The notes under the pieces were generated by a model that was given only the letters and a program-made list of their open reading frames with translations, did not search any database and was not told the DNA's origin. From Streptomyces sp. CB02980 (GTDB lineage: Bacteria > Actinomycetota > Actinomycetes > Streptomycetales > Streptomycetaceae), in assembly GCF_014451325.2 (NCBI RefSeq), contig NZ_JACSCH020000001.1:1-47384 (forward strand): a DNA stretch of 47,384 bases. The letters run 5' to 3'. Shown here piece by piece: positions 31,537 to 40,114 of this stretch. The position numbers and the translations under genes are program-made. Each line of letters begins with the position of its first letter. Within the stretch, counting starts at the first letter, position 1.

Positions 31537-32628
31537 TCAGATGCCCGCTGTACCTGCCGGCTCTCCGGCGACCACGGGCCGCACACGAGTCAGCAGGAGT
31601 TCCAGGAACCGCTCTGGCCGCCGGAACGCCGCGAAATGGCTGCAGTCCTCGATCAGCGCGAAGTCCTTGACCGGCGCCTGGACGTCGTCAAAGAAGCGGC
31701 GGGCGAGCTCCGGCGGCGCGAGGACGTCCTTGTCTCCCTGGAAGATGAAGAGGGGAAGCTCGAACTTCGTGCCCTCGGCCCAGTCGTCGAACCCGGTGGT
31801 GGCCTCAGTGATCTGCTCCGAGATGGTCATGCCCTTGACGAAGCGCCCCAGCTCGCGCAGCGAGTGCAGCGGCGAGAACCACAGGGACCCCATGACAACC
31901 TTCTTCATCGTGTCCAGCGTCAGCGGGTCGCTGGTGGCCACCAGCTTGGCGTGCATGGCGCGCTGGCGGGCGGTCCACTGCCGTTCGTCGGGGTCGAGCG
32001 CCTCGACTGCCGCCAGTTCCTTGCGCTTTCCGGTCGTACGCAGCCGGGTGAGCAGGGCCTGGTGCACGAAGTCGTCACGGCCGGCGTCGTGGATGTTCTG
32101 GTCGGTGCCGATGTATGCGGAGTAGCGTTCGGGGAACTCTCGGGCGAGCCGCAGGCCGAAGGCGCTTCCGTAGGACTGGCCGAGCAGGACGATCTTTTCG
32201 GCGCCCAGGCGCACGCGTATGTGGTCGGTGACCTCGATCGCGTCCGCGTAGATCCGGTCGAAGGTCATTTTCCCCTGGCCTTCCGGACCGCTGCGGCCGA
32301 GGGTCTTGAGGGCGCCGCGCATGTCCCAGCGGACGATCGTGAAGTGCCTCTCCCAGGATCTCGTGCGCGGTACGAAGATCGCGGTCGAGGCCCCAGGGCC
32401 GCCGTGCAGTTCCAGAACCACCGGGTTGGCCAGATCCTCGCCACGGACCGAAATCCACTGGTCGATGCCGCCGATGCTGACGAAGCCCTGCTCGTCGATG
32501 CCGTTCGGAGTGTCGATCTTCATCAGTGAGGCGTTGCGGGAACGCTTGATGGCGCGGTGGCCAAGGGCACCGACCGCGGGTGCGGCAAGGAGGACAGCTG
32601 CGGACGTGGCGGCGATGGTGGCGATCAC
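31537..32628 (-). CDS. Alpha/beta hydrolase, proline iminopeptidase-like (S33)
   Basis: GTG 32628 follows AGGGAGTCATC; 363 residues. The N-terminus has one hydrophobic segment (IATIAATSAAVLLAAPAVGA), a signal anchor or signal peptide. Then comes an S33-type fold: NPVVLELHGGPGASTAIFVP (HGGPG oxyanion motif), FTIVRWDMRGALKTLGRSGP, nucleophile KIVLLGQSYGSAFGLRLARE (GQSYG), a helical lid, acid in LFIFQGDKDVLAP and His in LIEDCSHFAAFRRPERFLEL. In the usual GxSxGG motif the second Gly after Ser is replaced (SYGSA). It is likely an exported peptidase or esterase, divergent from a TetR regulator. Confidence 0.88.
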   Translation of the reverse strand: MIATIAATSAAVLLAAPAVGALGHRAIKRSRNASLMKIDTPNGIDEQGFVSIGGIDQWISVRGEDLANPVVLELHGGPGASTAIFVPRTRSWERHFTIVRWDMRGALKTLGRSGPEGQGKMTFDRIYADAIEVTDHIRVRLGAEKIVLLGQSYGSAFGLRLAREFPERYSAYIGTDQNIHDAGRDDFVHQALLTRLRTTGKRKELAAVEALDPDERQWTARQRAMHAKLVATSDPLTLDTMKKVVMGSLWFSPLHSLRELGRFVKGMTISEQITEATTGFDDWAEGTKFELPLFIFQGDKDVLAPPELARRFFDDVQAPVKDFALIEDCSHFAAFRRPERFLELLLTRVRPVVAGEPAGTAGI

Positions 32629-32646
32629 GATGACTCCCTGGAGAGA

Positions 32647-32686
32647 AACTGTATATGTCGTAAGCGGTTGGCTATACGATATAAAC
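32647..32686. promoter_or_regulatory. Imperfect inverted repeat between hydrolase and TetR gene
   Basis: CTGTATATGTCGTA (32647-32660) is mirrored by TATACGATATAAACAG (32671-32686). This AT-rich 40-bp segment contrasts with its GC-rich surroundings and lies between the two divergent starts, as expected for a TetR operator with overlapping promoters. Confidence 0.65.
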
Positions 32687-32735
32687 AGTCAGGGTGAGGT
32701 GTCAACGGGGTGCAGCAGGAGAGGTGGAGGTGGCC

Positions 32736-33476
32736 ATGAAGAAGGTCGGGAAGCAGGCCGGCGTGAAGGAGAGCTTCGCGCTGCTGTGGGGTGAGCAGGA
32801 GCCGCCAAGCCGGGGCCCGAAGCCCTCGCTCACCGCGGGCCAAATCGCAGAGGCGGCCATCGAGATCGCCGACGCGGAGGGCCTGAAGGCGGTCTCGCTT
32901 GCGCGGGTGGCCAAGGAATTCGGCGTCACTGCGATGGCGCTCTACCGGTACGTTCCCGGTAAGACGGAGCTCCTCGACCTGATGGTCGACCTTGCGATCG
33001 GCCCCCCGACCCCGGTCGCCGGCCTCCCCGGCGGCTGGCGCCCGCAGCTGACCGAGTGGGCCCGGCAGTGCCTGGCGACGTACCACCGCCACCCGTGGAT
33101 CCTGGCAGCGACGGGCATGCGCCGCCAGATCATGGGCCCTCATCAACTCGGCTGGCTGGACGCAGCCTTGGCCGCGCTGGTCGCGACGGGGTTGTCGGCC
33201 GCCCAGCAACACGACACGTTCCTGCTGCTCGTCGGCCATGTTCGCAATGTCGCCCATCAGTACGTCGATGATGACGAGGCGGCGAACGAGGAGTGGGCCC
33301 ACCTGACGGCCAAGGTCCTGGAGCGACAGAAGGAGCGCTTTCCCGCCCTGACGGCGGTGGTCGCGGCAGGCGGCTTCGCCCCGCAAGGCGGGAATCCGTT
33401 GGACTTCGGCCTGGAACGCATCCTTGATGGGGTAGCGGCCCTGATCCCCAGTGACCCGGTTCGGGACTGCCAGTAG
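32736..33476 (+). CDS. TetR-family regulator (TetR_C type)
   Basis: ATG 32736 follows GGAGGTGGCC; 246 residues. The N-terminal arm (ESFALLWGEQEPPSRGPKPS) leads to the helix-turn-helix AAIEIADAEGLKAVSLARVA and KEFGVTAMALYRYVPGKTEL. The large C-terminal domain (WARQCLATYHRHPWILAATG; LLLVGHVRNVAHQY) is of the TetR/AcrR C-terminal type found in drug-responsive regulators. The divergent S33-like hydrolase is its probable target. Confidence 0.93.
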   Translation: MKKVGKQAGVKESFALLWGEQEPPSRGPKPSLTAGQIAEAAIEIADAEGLKAVSLARVAKEFGVTAMALYRYVPGKTELLDLMVDLAIGPPTPVAGLPGGWRPQLTEWARQCLATYHRHPWILAATGMRRQIMGPHQLGWLDAALAALVATGLSAAQQHDTFLLLVGHVRNVAHQYVDDDEAANEEWAHLTAKVLERQKERFPALTAVVAAGGFAPQGGNPLDFGLERILDGVAALIPSDPVRDCQ

Positions 33477-33568
33477 TCAAGAACTCCCCGACCAAGCGAT
33501 CATGCACCCTCCCGCTCCGCGCTCCCCGACACGGCCAGGTGGAGTCGGAACTCACCCTCCGACTGGAG

Positions 33569-34423
33569 TCACTTGGTGTCTATAGAGCCAGTGAAGACCG
33601 GCATGCCAAGGTCAACCAGGCGCGGCCGTCCATCGGTCGGAGCTCGTTTGAGGCTGTTGAGCTTGGCCATCGCGGCGTCAAAGCTGACTTGAAGTCCTTC
33701 GACCTCGCCGAGCCGGCCGTTGGCGCGGGCCTCGCGGATGCGCTCGCGGAGGTTCTAGATGATCTCCAGGAGGCGGGGCCGCTGGCGAGGATCCATCTGG
33801 AGGACCGGGCAACGGATGCAAGCATGCTCGTGCTTGCAAGGGGTTCCGTAGGGTCGCCCGCAGGTGCCCAGGGAGACTTTGCGGAGCTCGAAGTGCTGCT
33901 GGAAGTCGTGCCACTCCGCAGGGGTCGGTTCGCGGTATTCCTCTTGGGGCCGCTCGGCTCGGCGCCGGTCGAGGAAGCCCCGGTAGGTCCGCACCAGGTC
34001 ATCCTGGAACACCGCGAGGTACGCCTGAGTGGTGGTCAGCGTCTTGTGACCGAGGATTCGGGCAGCGATATGGACTGGCAGGCCGCCGGTGACGGCTTCG
34101 GTCGCGAACATCCTTCGGAAGTCGTGCGGGGTGTAGCGCAGTGGCTCGCCAGCGTGGTCGCGGAGTCCGGTGGCCTCCCGGGTATCGCGCAGGGACCGCA
34201 GCGCCGGAGCCGGAACGCTGCGGGCGAAGGGCTCGCCGTCGAGGCCTTGGTGACGGTAGCGGGCGGCAGCGATCGTGTGCTGGTCGGACGCGATCGCGTA
34301 GAGGTGGGTGTCGTCGGCCTCCAGGCGGATGCCGTGCAGCGGCTCGACGAACTCACTTCCGATGTGGCTGACCGTCCGGGACAGCATGCGGCCGAGCTGA
34401 TGGGCGTTGATGGCGACGGGCAT
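33569..34423 (-). pseudogene. Chimera: sliding-clamp-like N-terminus fused to a tyrosine recombinase C-terminus, with internal TAG
   Basis: ATG 34423 has GAGGAGACGCGTAC upstream. Residues 1-80 (MPVAINAHQLGRMLSRTVSH; LHGIRLEADDTHLYAIASDQ; EPFARSVPAPALRSLRD) resemble DnaN-like clamp proteins of actinobacterial plasmids. From about residue 82 the frame is the catalytic end of an integrase: LRYTPHDFRRMFATEAVTGG (His-x-x-Arg), AARILGHKTLTTTQAYLAVF (Gly-His and Tyr nucleophile), then CGRPYGTPCKHEHACIRCPV. TAG 33755-33757 interrupts LLEII, and the same frame goes on (NLRERIREARANGRLGEVEG) to TGA 33569. The in-frame join probably arose by deletion within an integrative element, removing the rest of both genes. 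Confidence 0.75.
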
Positions 34424-34725
34424 GTACGCGTCTCCTCGAGAAGGTGAACGGGGGATGAGGCCGAGCGGAGCTGTTCCGGCTCCCGGCCCGCCCCCACGGC
34501 GGTCAAAGGCGCGGGGAGGGACTGGCAGACGTCAGCTCGGTACAGGCAGGTCGTAGCGGTCCGCCTCGCGGTGCTTCGGCGAGGGCGTCAGGTCTGAGGT
34601 GAGGGGAGTCGTCGGTGTAGGGCACGTCGGTTCTCGGAATCCGATGCCGTGAACTCTCCTCAGCCCCGCTTGCCCAAAAGCTTGCCCACGACCCGGTCGG
34701 GGCACAACGCGGGCAAAAGCGCAGG

Positions 34726-35080
34726 TCATCGCTTATCGACTGCTGGGGACGTGCGGACGTGCGGCACGGCGGGCATCCGTATGGAGCCGGGGTGCTTCCC
34801 TGGCGGGCAAACTCCTTCGGCTCCGGTGGGCGCATGTGCCTCGTCCCTTTCAGGCTGGGCGGTCTCGAGCTGGTCGACGAGTTTGCGGCAGGTGCAGGCG
34901 CCGGCATCGATGTCGTGGAGGCGGGCCGTACACCCCGTCACGAGCCAGCTGGTGCCGTCAGGTTCCTGAACCCAGTGGCAGGCCGGCGGGGGCCTGGGCC
35001 TGGTCGTCTCCTCTGGTGTCTGCAGTGGCGTCGGCGGCCCAGCAGGGGTGTCGGCGGGCGCGGCCGGAAGCCGGGCGGCC
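34726..35080 (-). CDS. Small plasmid/element-type hypothetical protein, start unclear
   Basis: The frame ending TGA 34726 encodes a Pro-rich N-terminus, then PPACHWVQEPDGTSWLVTGC, ARLHDIDAGACTCRKLVDQL and a hydrophilic tail. The Cys-rich CHWVQEPDG...CTC core is common among small proteins of Streptomyces integrative elements and may bind a metal. No ATG or GTG with a ribosome binding site precedes it, so the start is lost or non-standard. The roughly 300 bp between 34424 and 34725 hold nothing I can identify. Confidence 0.4.
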
Positions 35081-35085
35081 TGTCC

Positions 35086-35117
35086 GGCCCTCGCGCTCCT
35101 TTCGGGGGGCGAGGGCC
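35086..35117 (-). terminator. Hairpin behind the membrane transfer-type gene
   Basis: GGCCCTCGC (35086-35094) and GCGAGGGCC (35109-35117) form a 9-bp stem whose loop contains, on the minus strand, the Shine-Dalgarno-like AAGGAG. It lies 22 bp after the stop of the membrane gene and just before the next small frame. Confidence 0.45.
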
Positions 35118-35138
35118 AGGCGGAGCGTCCGGGTCGGG

Positions 35139-35921
35139 TCAGCGGTTGGGGAACTGGATGACGGTCGGGGTCGGGGTGTCGTCGCCTGGCGGGGTGGGTG
35201 TGGGCAGGGTGGCGTGGATGTCGAGCTCGGGGCGGAACTCGGGGCTGAACGCCGGTGTGGCCGGAGCGTGGTTGTGAATGAGGGGGCGGAAGGTCAGGCC
35301 GCGCAGGGCGAGGGTGCTGGCGAGTGCCCATACGGCGGCGGCCAGTGCGGCGGCCAGGAGTCGGCCGCCGACCGGGGAGGCAGTCCAGATGACCCAGATG
35401 CTGCTGCTGCCCCACAGGGTCCAGAGGATGCGGGCGCCGGTGATGCGTAGGAACCCGCCGAACAAGCCGGTCAGGCCGGTGGCTTGCCACAGGGCGTAGG
35501 CGGTGGCGCCGGACAGGGCGGGCAGATGCGCGGCCTGTCCGTCGAGGAAGGACCGGATCGGGGTGGTGAGGGTGGGCCAGACGCCGCTGGTGTCCTGCTC
35601 CAGGTCCATTCGGGGCCGGGGCACCGTGCCGGTGATGGCCTCGGTGACGGCGCCGAGAACGCCGGCGGCAGCGGCGAGCAGCATCAGGGCCACGGCGGCG
35701 GCACCCAGCAGGGCGAGGGCCTTGATCCAGTGGGCAAGGCCGTGCCAGTCAGCCTTGGGGGCTCGGCGGATGTCCTCCCACACTCCGTGGAGGACGCCAC
35801 CCTGGTCCCAGGCGTGGTTCCACCAGTCACGGGCCGCATACAGTCGCGCGCGTGCCGCGGCGTTCCTCGAGTGCTGCGTCGGCTTGGGGAGTTCGGGGGT
35901 GTGGTTCGGTCCGGTCTGCAT
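35139..35921 (-). CDS. Spread/transfer-type membrane protein of an integrative element
   Basis: ATG 35921 follows GAGGAGCACCACTGCC; 260 residues. After a hydrophilic start (RNAAARARLYAARDWWNHAW; VWEDIRRAPKADWHGLAHWI) come hydrophobic segments: LALLGAAAVALMLLAAAAGV, LWQATGLTGLFGGFLRI and GGRLLAAALAAAVWALASTL, then a Pro-rich tail ending TVIQFPNR. This topology is that of Spd-like proteins in Streptomyces plasmids and integrative elements, thought to help spread DNA between hyphal compartments. The family call is by layout only. With the recombinase chimera and the small Cys-rich gene it marks the remains of such an element. Confidence 0.6.
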   Translation of the reverse strand: MQTGPNHTPELPKPTQHSRNAAARARLYAARDWWNHAWDQGGVLHGVWEDIRRAPKADWHGLAHWIKALALLGAAAVALMLLAAAAGVLGAVTEAITGTVPRPRMDLEQDTSGVWPTLTTPIRSFLDGQAAHLPALSGATAYALWQATGLTGLFGGFLRITGARILWTLWGSSSIWVIWTASPVGGRLLAAALAAAVWALASTLALRGLTFRPLIHNHAPATPAFSPEFRPELDIHATLPTPTPPGDDTPTPTVIQFPNR

Positions 35922-36080
35922 GGCAGTGGTGCTCCTCTGGGAGGGGGCGGTGGTGCTGGGCCGGGCGGCCTGTCCCGCTCTCGTCCTGCCGGCCACGGCG
36001 GTGGCGGGGGGGGTGCCCCTATGTGTTTGGTCAAGGGAAACGGGGGTGCGGTGGGTCGGCGAGCCGGGCAGCATGGCGGG

Positions 36081-36566
36081 GTGGCCGACCTGCTGTGGGA
36101 TGACGTGAAGCGTTTCTTCGACCCTGACTTGATGGGGTCGTTGCCGGACGTGCTTGTCCCGGATGCCTCGGTGGAGGACTGGCAGGCGGTCCTCGATCTG
36201 GTCGCGGAGAAGGGCTGGAAGTGCCAGGACTCCGAGGGAGAGACGGTGCTTCCGGTGCCCCGGGCGGAAGCCGTTCTGTCCCGTCCGGCGGATGCCGAGT
36301 GCCCTGACCTGCGGGTCTGGCCGGCTGCCGATGTGTTGGCGATCTTTCGTTTCCATGCCGACGATGAGGTCGACTTCGACGTCGACCTGCGGGAGTTGCA
36401 GGGCCAGGGTCGACTTGATGTGTTCTGCGGCTTCCTTCGGGAGATCGGGCGGCGGCTGGGCAAGCCCGTGCTGATGGACCCGGAAGGCGACTCCGGCCAT
36501 CCGGTGCTCGGCTTCGACGTTGAGGCTGATCGAGTCGGTCTCCTCGCAGACCCGCAGGTCAGGTGA
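36081..36566 (+). CDS. Hypothetical acidic protein
   Basis: GTG 36081 gives 161 residues: VADLLWDDVKRFFDPDLMGS, VLVPDASVEDWQAVLDLVAE, then AVLSRPADAECPDLRVWPAA, FRFHADDEVDFDVDLRELQG, FCGFLREIGRRLGKPVLMDP and HPVLGFDVEADRVGLLADPQ. It is a soluble, acidic protein of the small immunity-like or DUF type common in Streptomyces; no catalytic motif is visible. Its stop overlaps the end of the IS110 relic by 8 bp tail to tail. Divergent from the membrane transfer-type gene. Confidence 0.65.
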   Translation: MADLLWDDVKRFFDPDLMGSLPDVLVPDASVEDWQAVLDLVAEKGWKCQDSEGETVLPVPRAEAVLSRPADAECPDLRVWPAADVLAIFRFHADDEVDFDVDLRELQGQGRLDVFCGFLREIGRRLGKPVLMDPEGDSGHPVLGFDVEADRVGLLADPQVR

Positions 36567-37570
36567 CTGCGGCCGGCGGCTGCGGTTCGTAGAAGGTTCC
36601 GTCGCGGAGCATCGCGAAGAGGACGTCTGCTCGTCGTCTGGCGAGGCAGGGCAGGGCCTGGGTGTGGTGTTTGCCCTGGGCGATCTTCTTGTCGTAGTAG
36701 GCCCGGGATGCCGGATCGCTCAAGGCGGCGAACGCGGAGAGGAAGAAGGCGCGTTTGAGCTGCTTGTTTCCTCTTCGCGAGGGCTGTTCGCCGCGGATCG
36801 AGGAGCCCGAGCTGCGGGTTGCCGGGGCGAGTCCTGCGTAGGCGGCGAGGTGGCCGGCGGTCGGGAAGGTGCTGCCGTCGCCGACCTTGACCAGGATCCT
36901 GGCTCCGGTCCTGACACCGGCCCCGGGCATCGACGTCAGGACTTTCGAAAGAGGGTGGGCCTCCAGCAGTTACTCGATCCGCCCGGCCAGCAGCTTGCGC
37001 TGGTCAAGGACGGCCGTCAGGGAAGCGGCCAGGCTCGGGACGATCAGCGCGGCCGCCTCGGTCCCCGGAACGGTCACGGTCTGCTCGTCCAGAGCAGCGA
37101 ATATCTCCTCGACCAGCCGCTCGGTCATCCTCGGCGCCTTCGGCCGCAGCAAGGTGATCAGCCGCCGACGGCCGGCCTTGCGGATCTGGGCCGGGGACCC
37201 GAACCGTTCCAGCAGCGTGAGGACGGCCGGGTGCTGCAACCGCGGTCCCAGGACCCGTTCCAGAGACGGATGGATCTGGGTCAGCAGGCCGTGCAGCCGG
37301 TTCGCGACCCGGGTGGCCTCGCCGGCCAGGTCGTCGTCGAACCCGACGATCATCTCCAGCTCGGCGATCGTCTCGTCCTCCTCGCCGTCGATCGCCCGCA
37401 GCGTGTGAGGCATCGCGCGGGCAGCGTCCGCGATGATGAACGCGTCCTTCGCATCGGTCTTCGCTTCACCCGGGTAGAGGTCGGCGATCCGCCGCATCGT
37501 CAGGCCCGGAAGGTAGGCGACCGGGCAGCCCATGTCCCTGGCCACGGCCAGCGGGAGGGCGCCGATGGTT
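36559..37570 (-). pseudogene. IS110-family transposase, 5'-truncated with an internal stop
   Basis: The minus-strand frame begins without a start at about 37570 (TIGALPLAVARDMGCPVAYL) and shows TMRRIADLYPGEAKTDAKDA FIIADAARAMPHTLR (DEDD-type nuclease region), a coiled middle, then RIE, TAA near 36971, and in the same frame LLEAHPLSKVLTSMPGAGVR, AGHLAAYAGLAPATRSSGSS and GNKQLKRAFFLSAFAALSDP (the Ser-containing Tnp_20 domain) to 36559. About 65 N-terminal residues, including the first catalytic Asp, are missing. The break at 37570 coincides with a tRNA-like 3' end. Confidence 0.85.
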
Positions 37571-37590
37571 CGATTCCCGTCATCTGCTCC
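37567..37590 (+). other. tRNA 3'-end sequence, candidate attachment-site remnant
   Basis: GGTTCGATTCCCGT followed by CATCTGCTCC has the form of a T-loop, T-stem, acceptor strand, discriminator and CC of a bacterial tRNA; it is closest in pattern to actinobacterial tRNA-Gly genes. No 5' half, anticodon arm or D arm precedes it: upstream is IS110. A 3'-end-only tRNA copy is typical of the distal att site of an integrative element. A terminator follows. Confidence 0.6.
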
Positions 37591-37596
37591 GTGGCA

Positions 37597-37630
37597 AAGC
37601 CCCAGGTCAGCGACCTAGGGCTTGTTTGTT
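37597..37630 (+). terminator. Intrinsic terminator behind the tRNA 3' end
   Basis: AAGCCCCAGGTC (37597-37608) pairs with GACCTAGGGCTT (37612-37623) with one mismatch, loop AGC, followed by GTTTGTT. This is the usual terminator form behind Streptomyces tRNA genes and supports the tRNA origin of the sequence before it. Confidence 0.75.
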
Positions 37631-37766
37631 GCCCGATCCGGTCCGGAGCCTCGCACGACATAGTCCCTCACGTGGCCCGCAGTTGGCGCTCAGCCGACGT
37701 GGGGGATCCGCGTCGGATCCGGATCGACGTCACACTCGGCGCCGCGTGCGAGTGCTTCGCGACACA

Positions 37767-38402
37767 TCAGGTTGATTCCGCTCGCATCTCGGACGTCTCC
37801 GCAGTCGTGAAGATCCGGTCCAGGTGGTGACGGAGCACCGCGATCGCCGACTCCGGACTTCGCTGGCCCACGAGGATGCTGGTGCCCATGGTCGCCGCCA
37901 TCGCGAGCAGGCTGATCGCCTCCGTGTGCGCGTCGGCGTCCGGGTCGGCCAGGCCGGCCTCCTGCGCGTGCTCGAGGAGTCCGGTCAGGGCGTTCTCCGC
38001 AGCGTCGGGGTTGTCGATGAAGGGCTGAGCGGCCAGCGCCCCGTCGGTCACGGACAGGATCGCGTAGGAGCTGTACAGCAGGTGGAACGTGCGACTCTCC
38101 TCGTCGGTCGGCAGCGAGGCCGACAGCAGCGCCTCCACCGTGGTGCGCGGGCCAGGGTCCGGGCCGGCGGCGGCCAGGCGGGCGCCCACCCTCGCGGTGA
38201 AGCGGTCGGTCAGGTGCCGGAGGCCGTAGAAGAGCAGCTTCTCCTTGGTCTCGAAGTAGTACTGCACGAGCCGGAGCGACACACCGGCTTCCGCGGCCAC
38301 GTCCCGCATGCCGACGGCATGCAGTCCGCGCCGCCCCGCCACCTTGATGAGCGCCTCTGCAATCTGGGCGCGCCTTTCCTCATGATCCACACGCTTCGGC
38401 AT
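37767..38402 (-). CDS. TetR-family regulator
   Basis: ATG 38402 (GGAGACACGGGAAC upstream) gives 211 residues. The helix-turn-helix is in ALIKVAGRRGLHAVGMRDVA and AEAGVSLRLVQYYFETKEKL. The C-terminal domain includes VEALLSASLPTDEESRTFHL, LLEHAQEAGLADPDADAHTE and the last helices ISLLAMAATMGTSILVGQRS, the BetI-like/TetR_C_6 pattern. It is divergent from an alpha/beta hydrolase across a GTACCA/TGGTAC operator. Confidence 0.93.
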   Translation of the reverse strand: MPKRVDHEERRAQIAEALIKVAGRRGLHAVGMRDVAAEAGVSLRLVQYYFETKEKLLFYGLRHLTDRFTARVGARLAAAGPDPGPRTTVEALLSASLPTDEESRTFHLLYSSYAILSVTDGALAAQPFIDNPDAAENALTGLLEHAQEAGLADPDADAHTEAISLLAMAATMGTSILVGQRSPESAIAVLRHHLDRIFTTAETSEMRAEST

Positions 38403-38470
38403 GTTCCCGTGTCTCCGCCTGTCGCTAGGGGGTTCGCGCTCTGCTGCCCGAACCCCTTCATGATACCGAT

Positions 38471-38488
38471 GTACCATATTGGTGGTAC
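38471..38488. promoter_or_regulatory. TetR operator GTACCA-N6-TGGTAC
   Basis: GTACCATATTGGTGGTAC (38471-38488) is an 18-bp dyad; a third half-site GTACCA lies at 38493-38498. It stands between the divergent regulator and hydrolase and overlaps the likely hydrolase promoter. Confidence 0.75.
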
Positions 38489-38529
38489 AGTCGTACCATG
38501 AAGAATGACTCTTCACAGGAGGTGCCACC

Positions 38530-39468
38530 GTGCCCGAGAACACCGCCCGCGTACGCCGCGATGTGGGCCGCTACGTCAACGACGCCCTGCGCGACCGCTT
38601 CTTCGCCGCCGAGGACGTGCTGCACGCGATGGGGGCACCCGTCCGCTCCGAGACGGACGTCGAGACGAGCTTCGGCACCACTCACGTCTACCGGTACGGG
38701 CCCGCGGACCCCGCGGCCGAGTCCCGGACCCCGATCGTCCTGATCCACGGCGCCGGCTACAGCTCGGCCATGTGGTACCCCAACACCCCCGGGCTCAGCC
38801 TTGACCGCCCCGTCTATGCTCTCGACACCCCGGGCGACGCGAACCGCAGTATCCACCGCGAGCCCATGTGGCAGCCCGAGCGCGCCGCGCAGTGGATGGA
38901 CGAGGCCCTCGACGCGCTTGGCCTCGACCGGGTCCACCTCGTCGGCTCCTCCTACGGCGGCTGGCTCGTCCTCAATCAGGCCCACCGGCGGCCCGGACGG
39001 CTCGCCTCGGTCACCGCCCTCGACCCGGGCGGCCTGGAGAAGGTCGGCCTGCGCTTCTTCGCCTGGGTCTTCGTGAGCCTGTTCGCCACCTTCGCCCCGA
39101 AGGCCCTGCGCCCCCGGCTCGCCAAGTGGCTGGACCAGCCGGTCATCGCCATCCCCGAGATGCGCAAGTGGATCCAGCTCGGCGCCCGCGCGTACCGGAT
39201 CCGCCGCCCCGCACCCCTGCCGCTGGCCGAGGACGCGCTGCGATCCATCGGGACCCCGCTCTACGTCATCATGGGCAAGCACAGCCTGCTCGTACGCCCC
39301 AAGCGGCAGTTGGAACGCGTACCGCGCCTCGTTCCCGGAGCCCGCGCCGAGATCATCACCGCGACGGGGCACGGCCCGCAGATCGACCATCCCGACGTGG
39401 TCAACGCCCGGATGCTGTCCTTCATGGAGGACGCCGACTCCCTCGGCCCTGCTGAGGTCGACGCATAG
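38530..39468 (+). CDS. Alpha/beta hydrolase
   Basis: GTG 38530 follows AGGAGGTGCCACC; 312 residues. Alpha/beta hydrolase motifs in order: PIVLIHGAGYSSAMWYPNTP (HGAG oxyanion), VYALDTPGDANRSI, nucleophile VHLVGSSYGGWLVLNQAHRR (Gly-Ser-Ser-Tyr-Gly-Gly), TALDPGGLEKVGLRFFAWVF, PLYVIMGKHSLLVRPKRQLE and C-terminal His in ITATGHGPQIDHPDVVNARM. The Arg/Pro-rich lid is like carboxylesterases of the proline-iminopeptidase or CarA-type group. No signal peptide, so probably cytoplasmic. Its control by the divergent TetR suggests detoxification of an ester-like compound. Confidence 0.92.
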   Translation: MPENTARVRRDVGRYVNDALRDRFFAAEDVLHAMGAPVRSETDVETSFGTTHVYRYGPADPAAESRTPIVLIHGAGYSSAMWYPNTPGLSLDRPVYALDTPGDANRSIHREPMWQPERAAQWMDEALDALGLDRVHLVGSSYGGWLVLNQAHRRPGRLASVTALDPGGLEKVGLRFFAWVFVSLFATFAPKALRPRLAKWLDQPVIAIPEMRKWIQLGARAYRIRRPAPLPLAEDALRSIGTPLYVIMGKHSLLVRPKRQLERVPRLVPGARAEIITATGHGPQIDHPDVVNARMLSFMEDADSLGPAEVDA

Positions 39469-39908
39469 GACTACGGCAGGGAGAAACGGTGCCGCCGGCG
39501 CCCGCTCCGTGCCACAACGTGCCAGTAGAAGCAGCGAACAGCGGTCAACAGGGGTGCTCCGGACCTTCTCCAACGGACCGTCCCGCGAGAGCTGTTTTCC
39601 CAGGTCATCAGCTGCCTACGCCCGCAAGTACGGAGTGATTCCCAGGGTCGTGGCGCCCTGCCAGGCAGGCTCGGCCGATCGGACGCGGACCCGCACAGAC
39701 AGCCTCCGCGCTTGCAGGGCAACAGCTGGGCATGCACGAGATTGACCGGCCCCGGGGAGATCCCACTCCGATCGCTCAGAGAGCTCGGTGGCCGGATACC
39801 CAGTGCCGACAAACGAACGTATGCCGACACTCGCACCACTGATCACGAACCCGCAGGTGGGAACTGTCGACAACTCGCGTCGGAAATCAACGTCGGTAAA
39901 CGTGCGGG
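39469..39908. other. Region of 440 bp without a recognised gene
   Basis: Short frames on both strands are Arg-rich and lack starts or families. The minus-strand frame to about 39873 (VPTCGFVISGASVGIRSFVG) has somewhat protein-like composition but could not be assigned. Confidence 0.4.
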
Positions 39909-40010
39909 GGTCACAAGAAGTCGGAGAACCTCCGCCGTTACTTCAAGCCCTCACCGGCGGCCATCGCCGAGCTGACCAGCCTTCTGACCCCCGGTAACAG
40001 CCGGCGGTGA
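39909..40010 (+). pseudogene. Tyrosine recombinase C-terminal scrap
   Basis: The frame reads [20 protein letters not shown] then [13 protein letters not shown] and TGA 40008-40010. Gly-His plus the nucleophile Tyr in RRYFKPS is the last box of a phage-type integrase, with the typical tail. Everything upstream is missing. It is the third integrase remnant in the window and different from the others. Confidence 0.6.
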
Positions 40011-40114
40011 GCCAGAACCTTGATCAACCTGTGTACTGACGGCAGGCGGTTGGACCGGACTCGCGTGGATCGCACACCGTCCGCCGGTGCTCGCTGTGCG
40101 GGGAGTCCGCCCAC

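Noticed and set aside
35922..36500. N-terminal extension of the membrane transfer-type protein
   Set aside because: Antisense to the gene at 36081-36566; ATG 35921 has a proper ribosome binding site.
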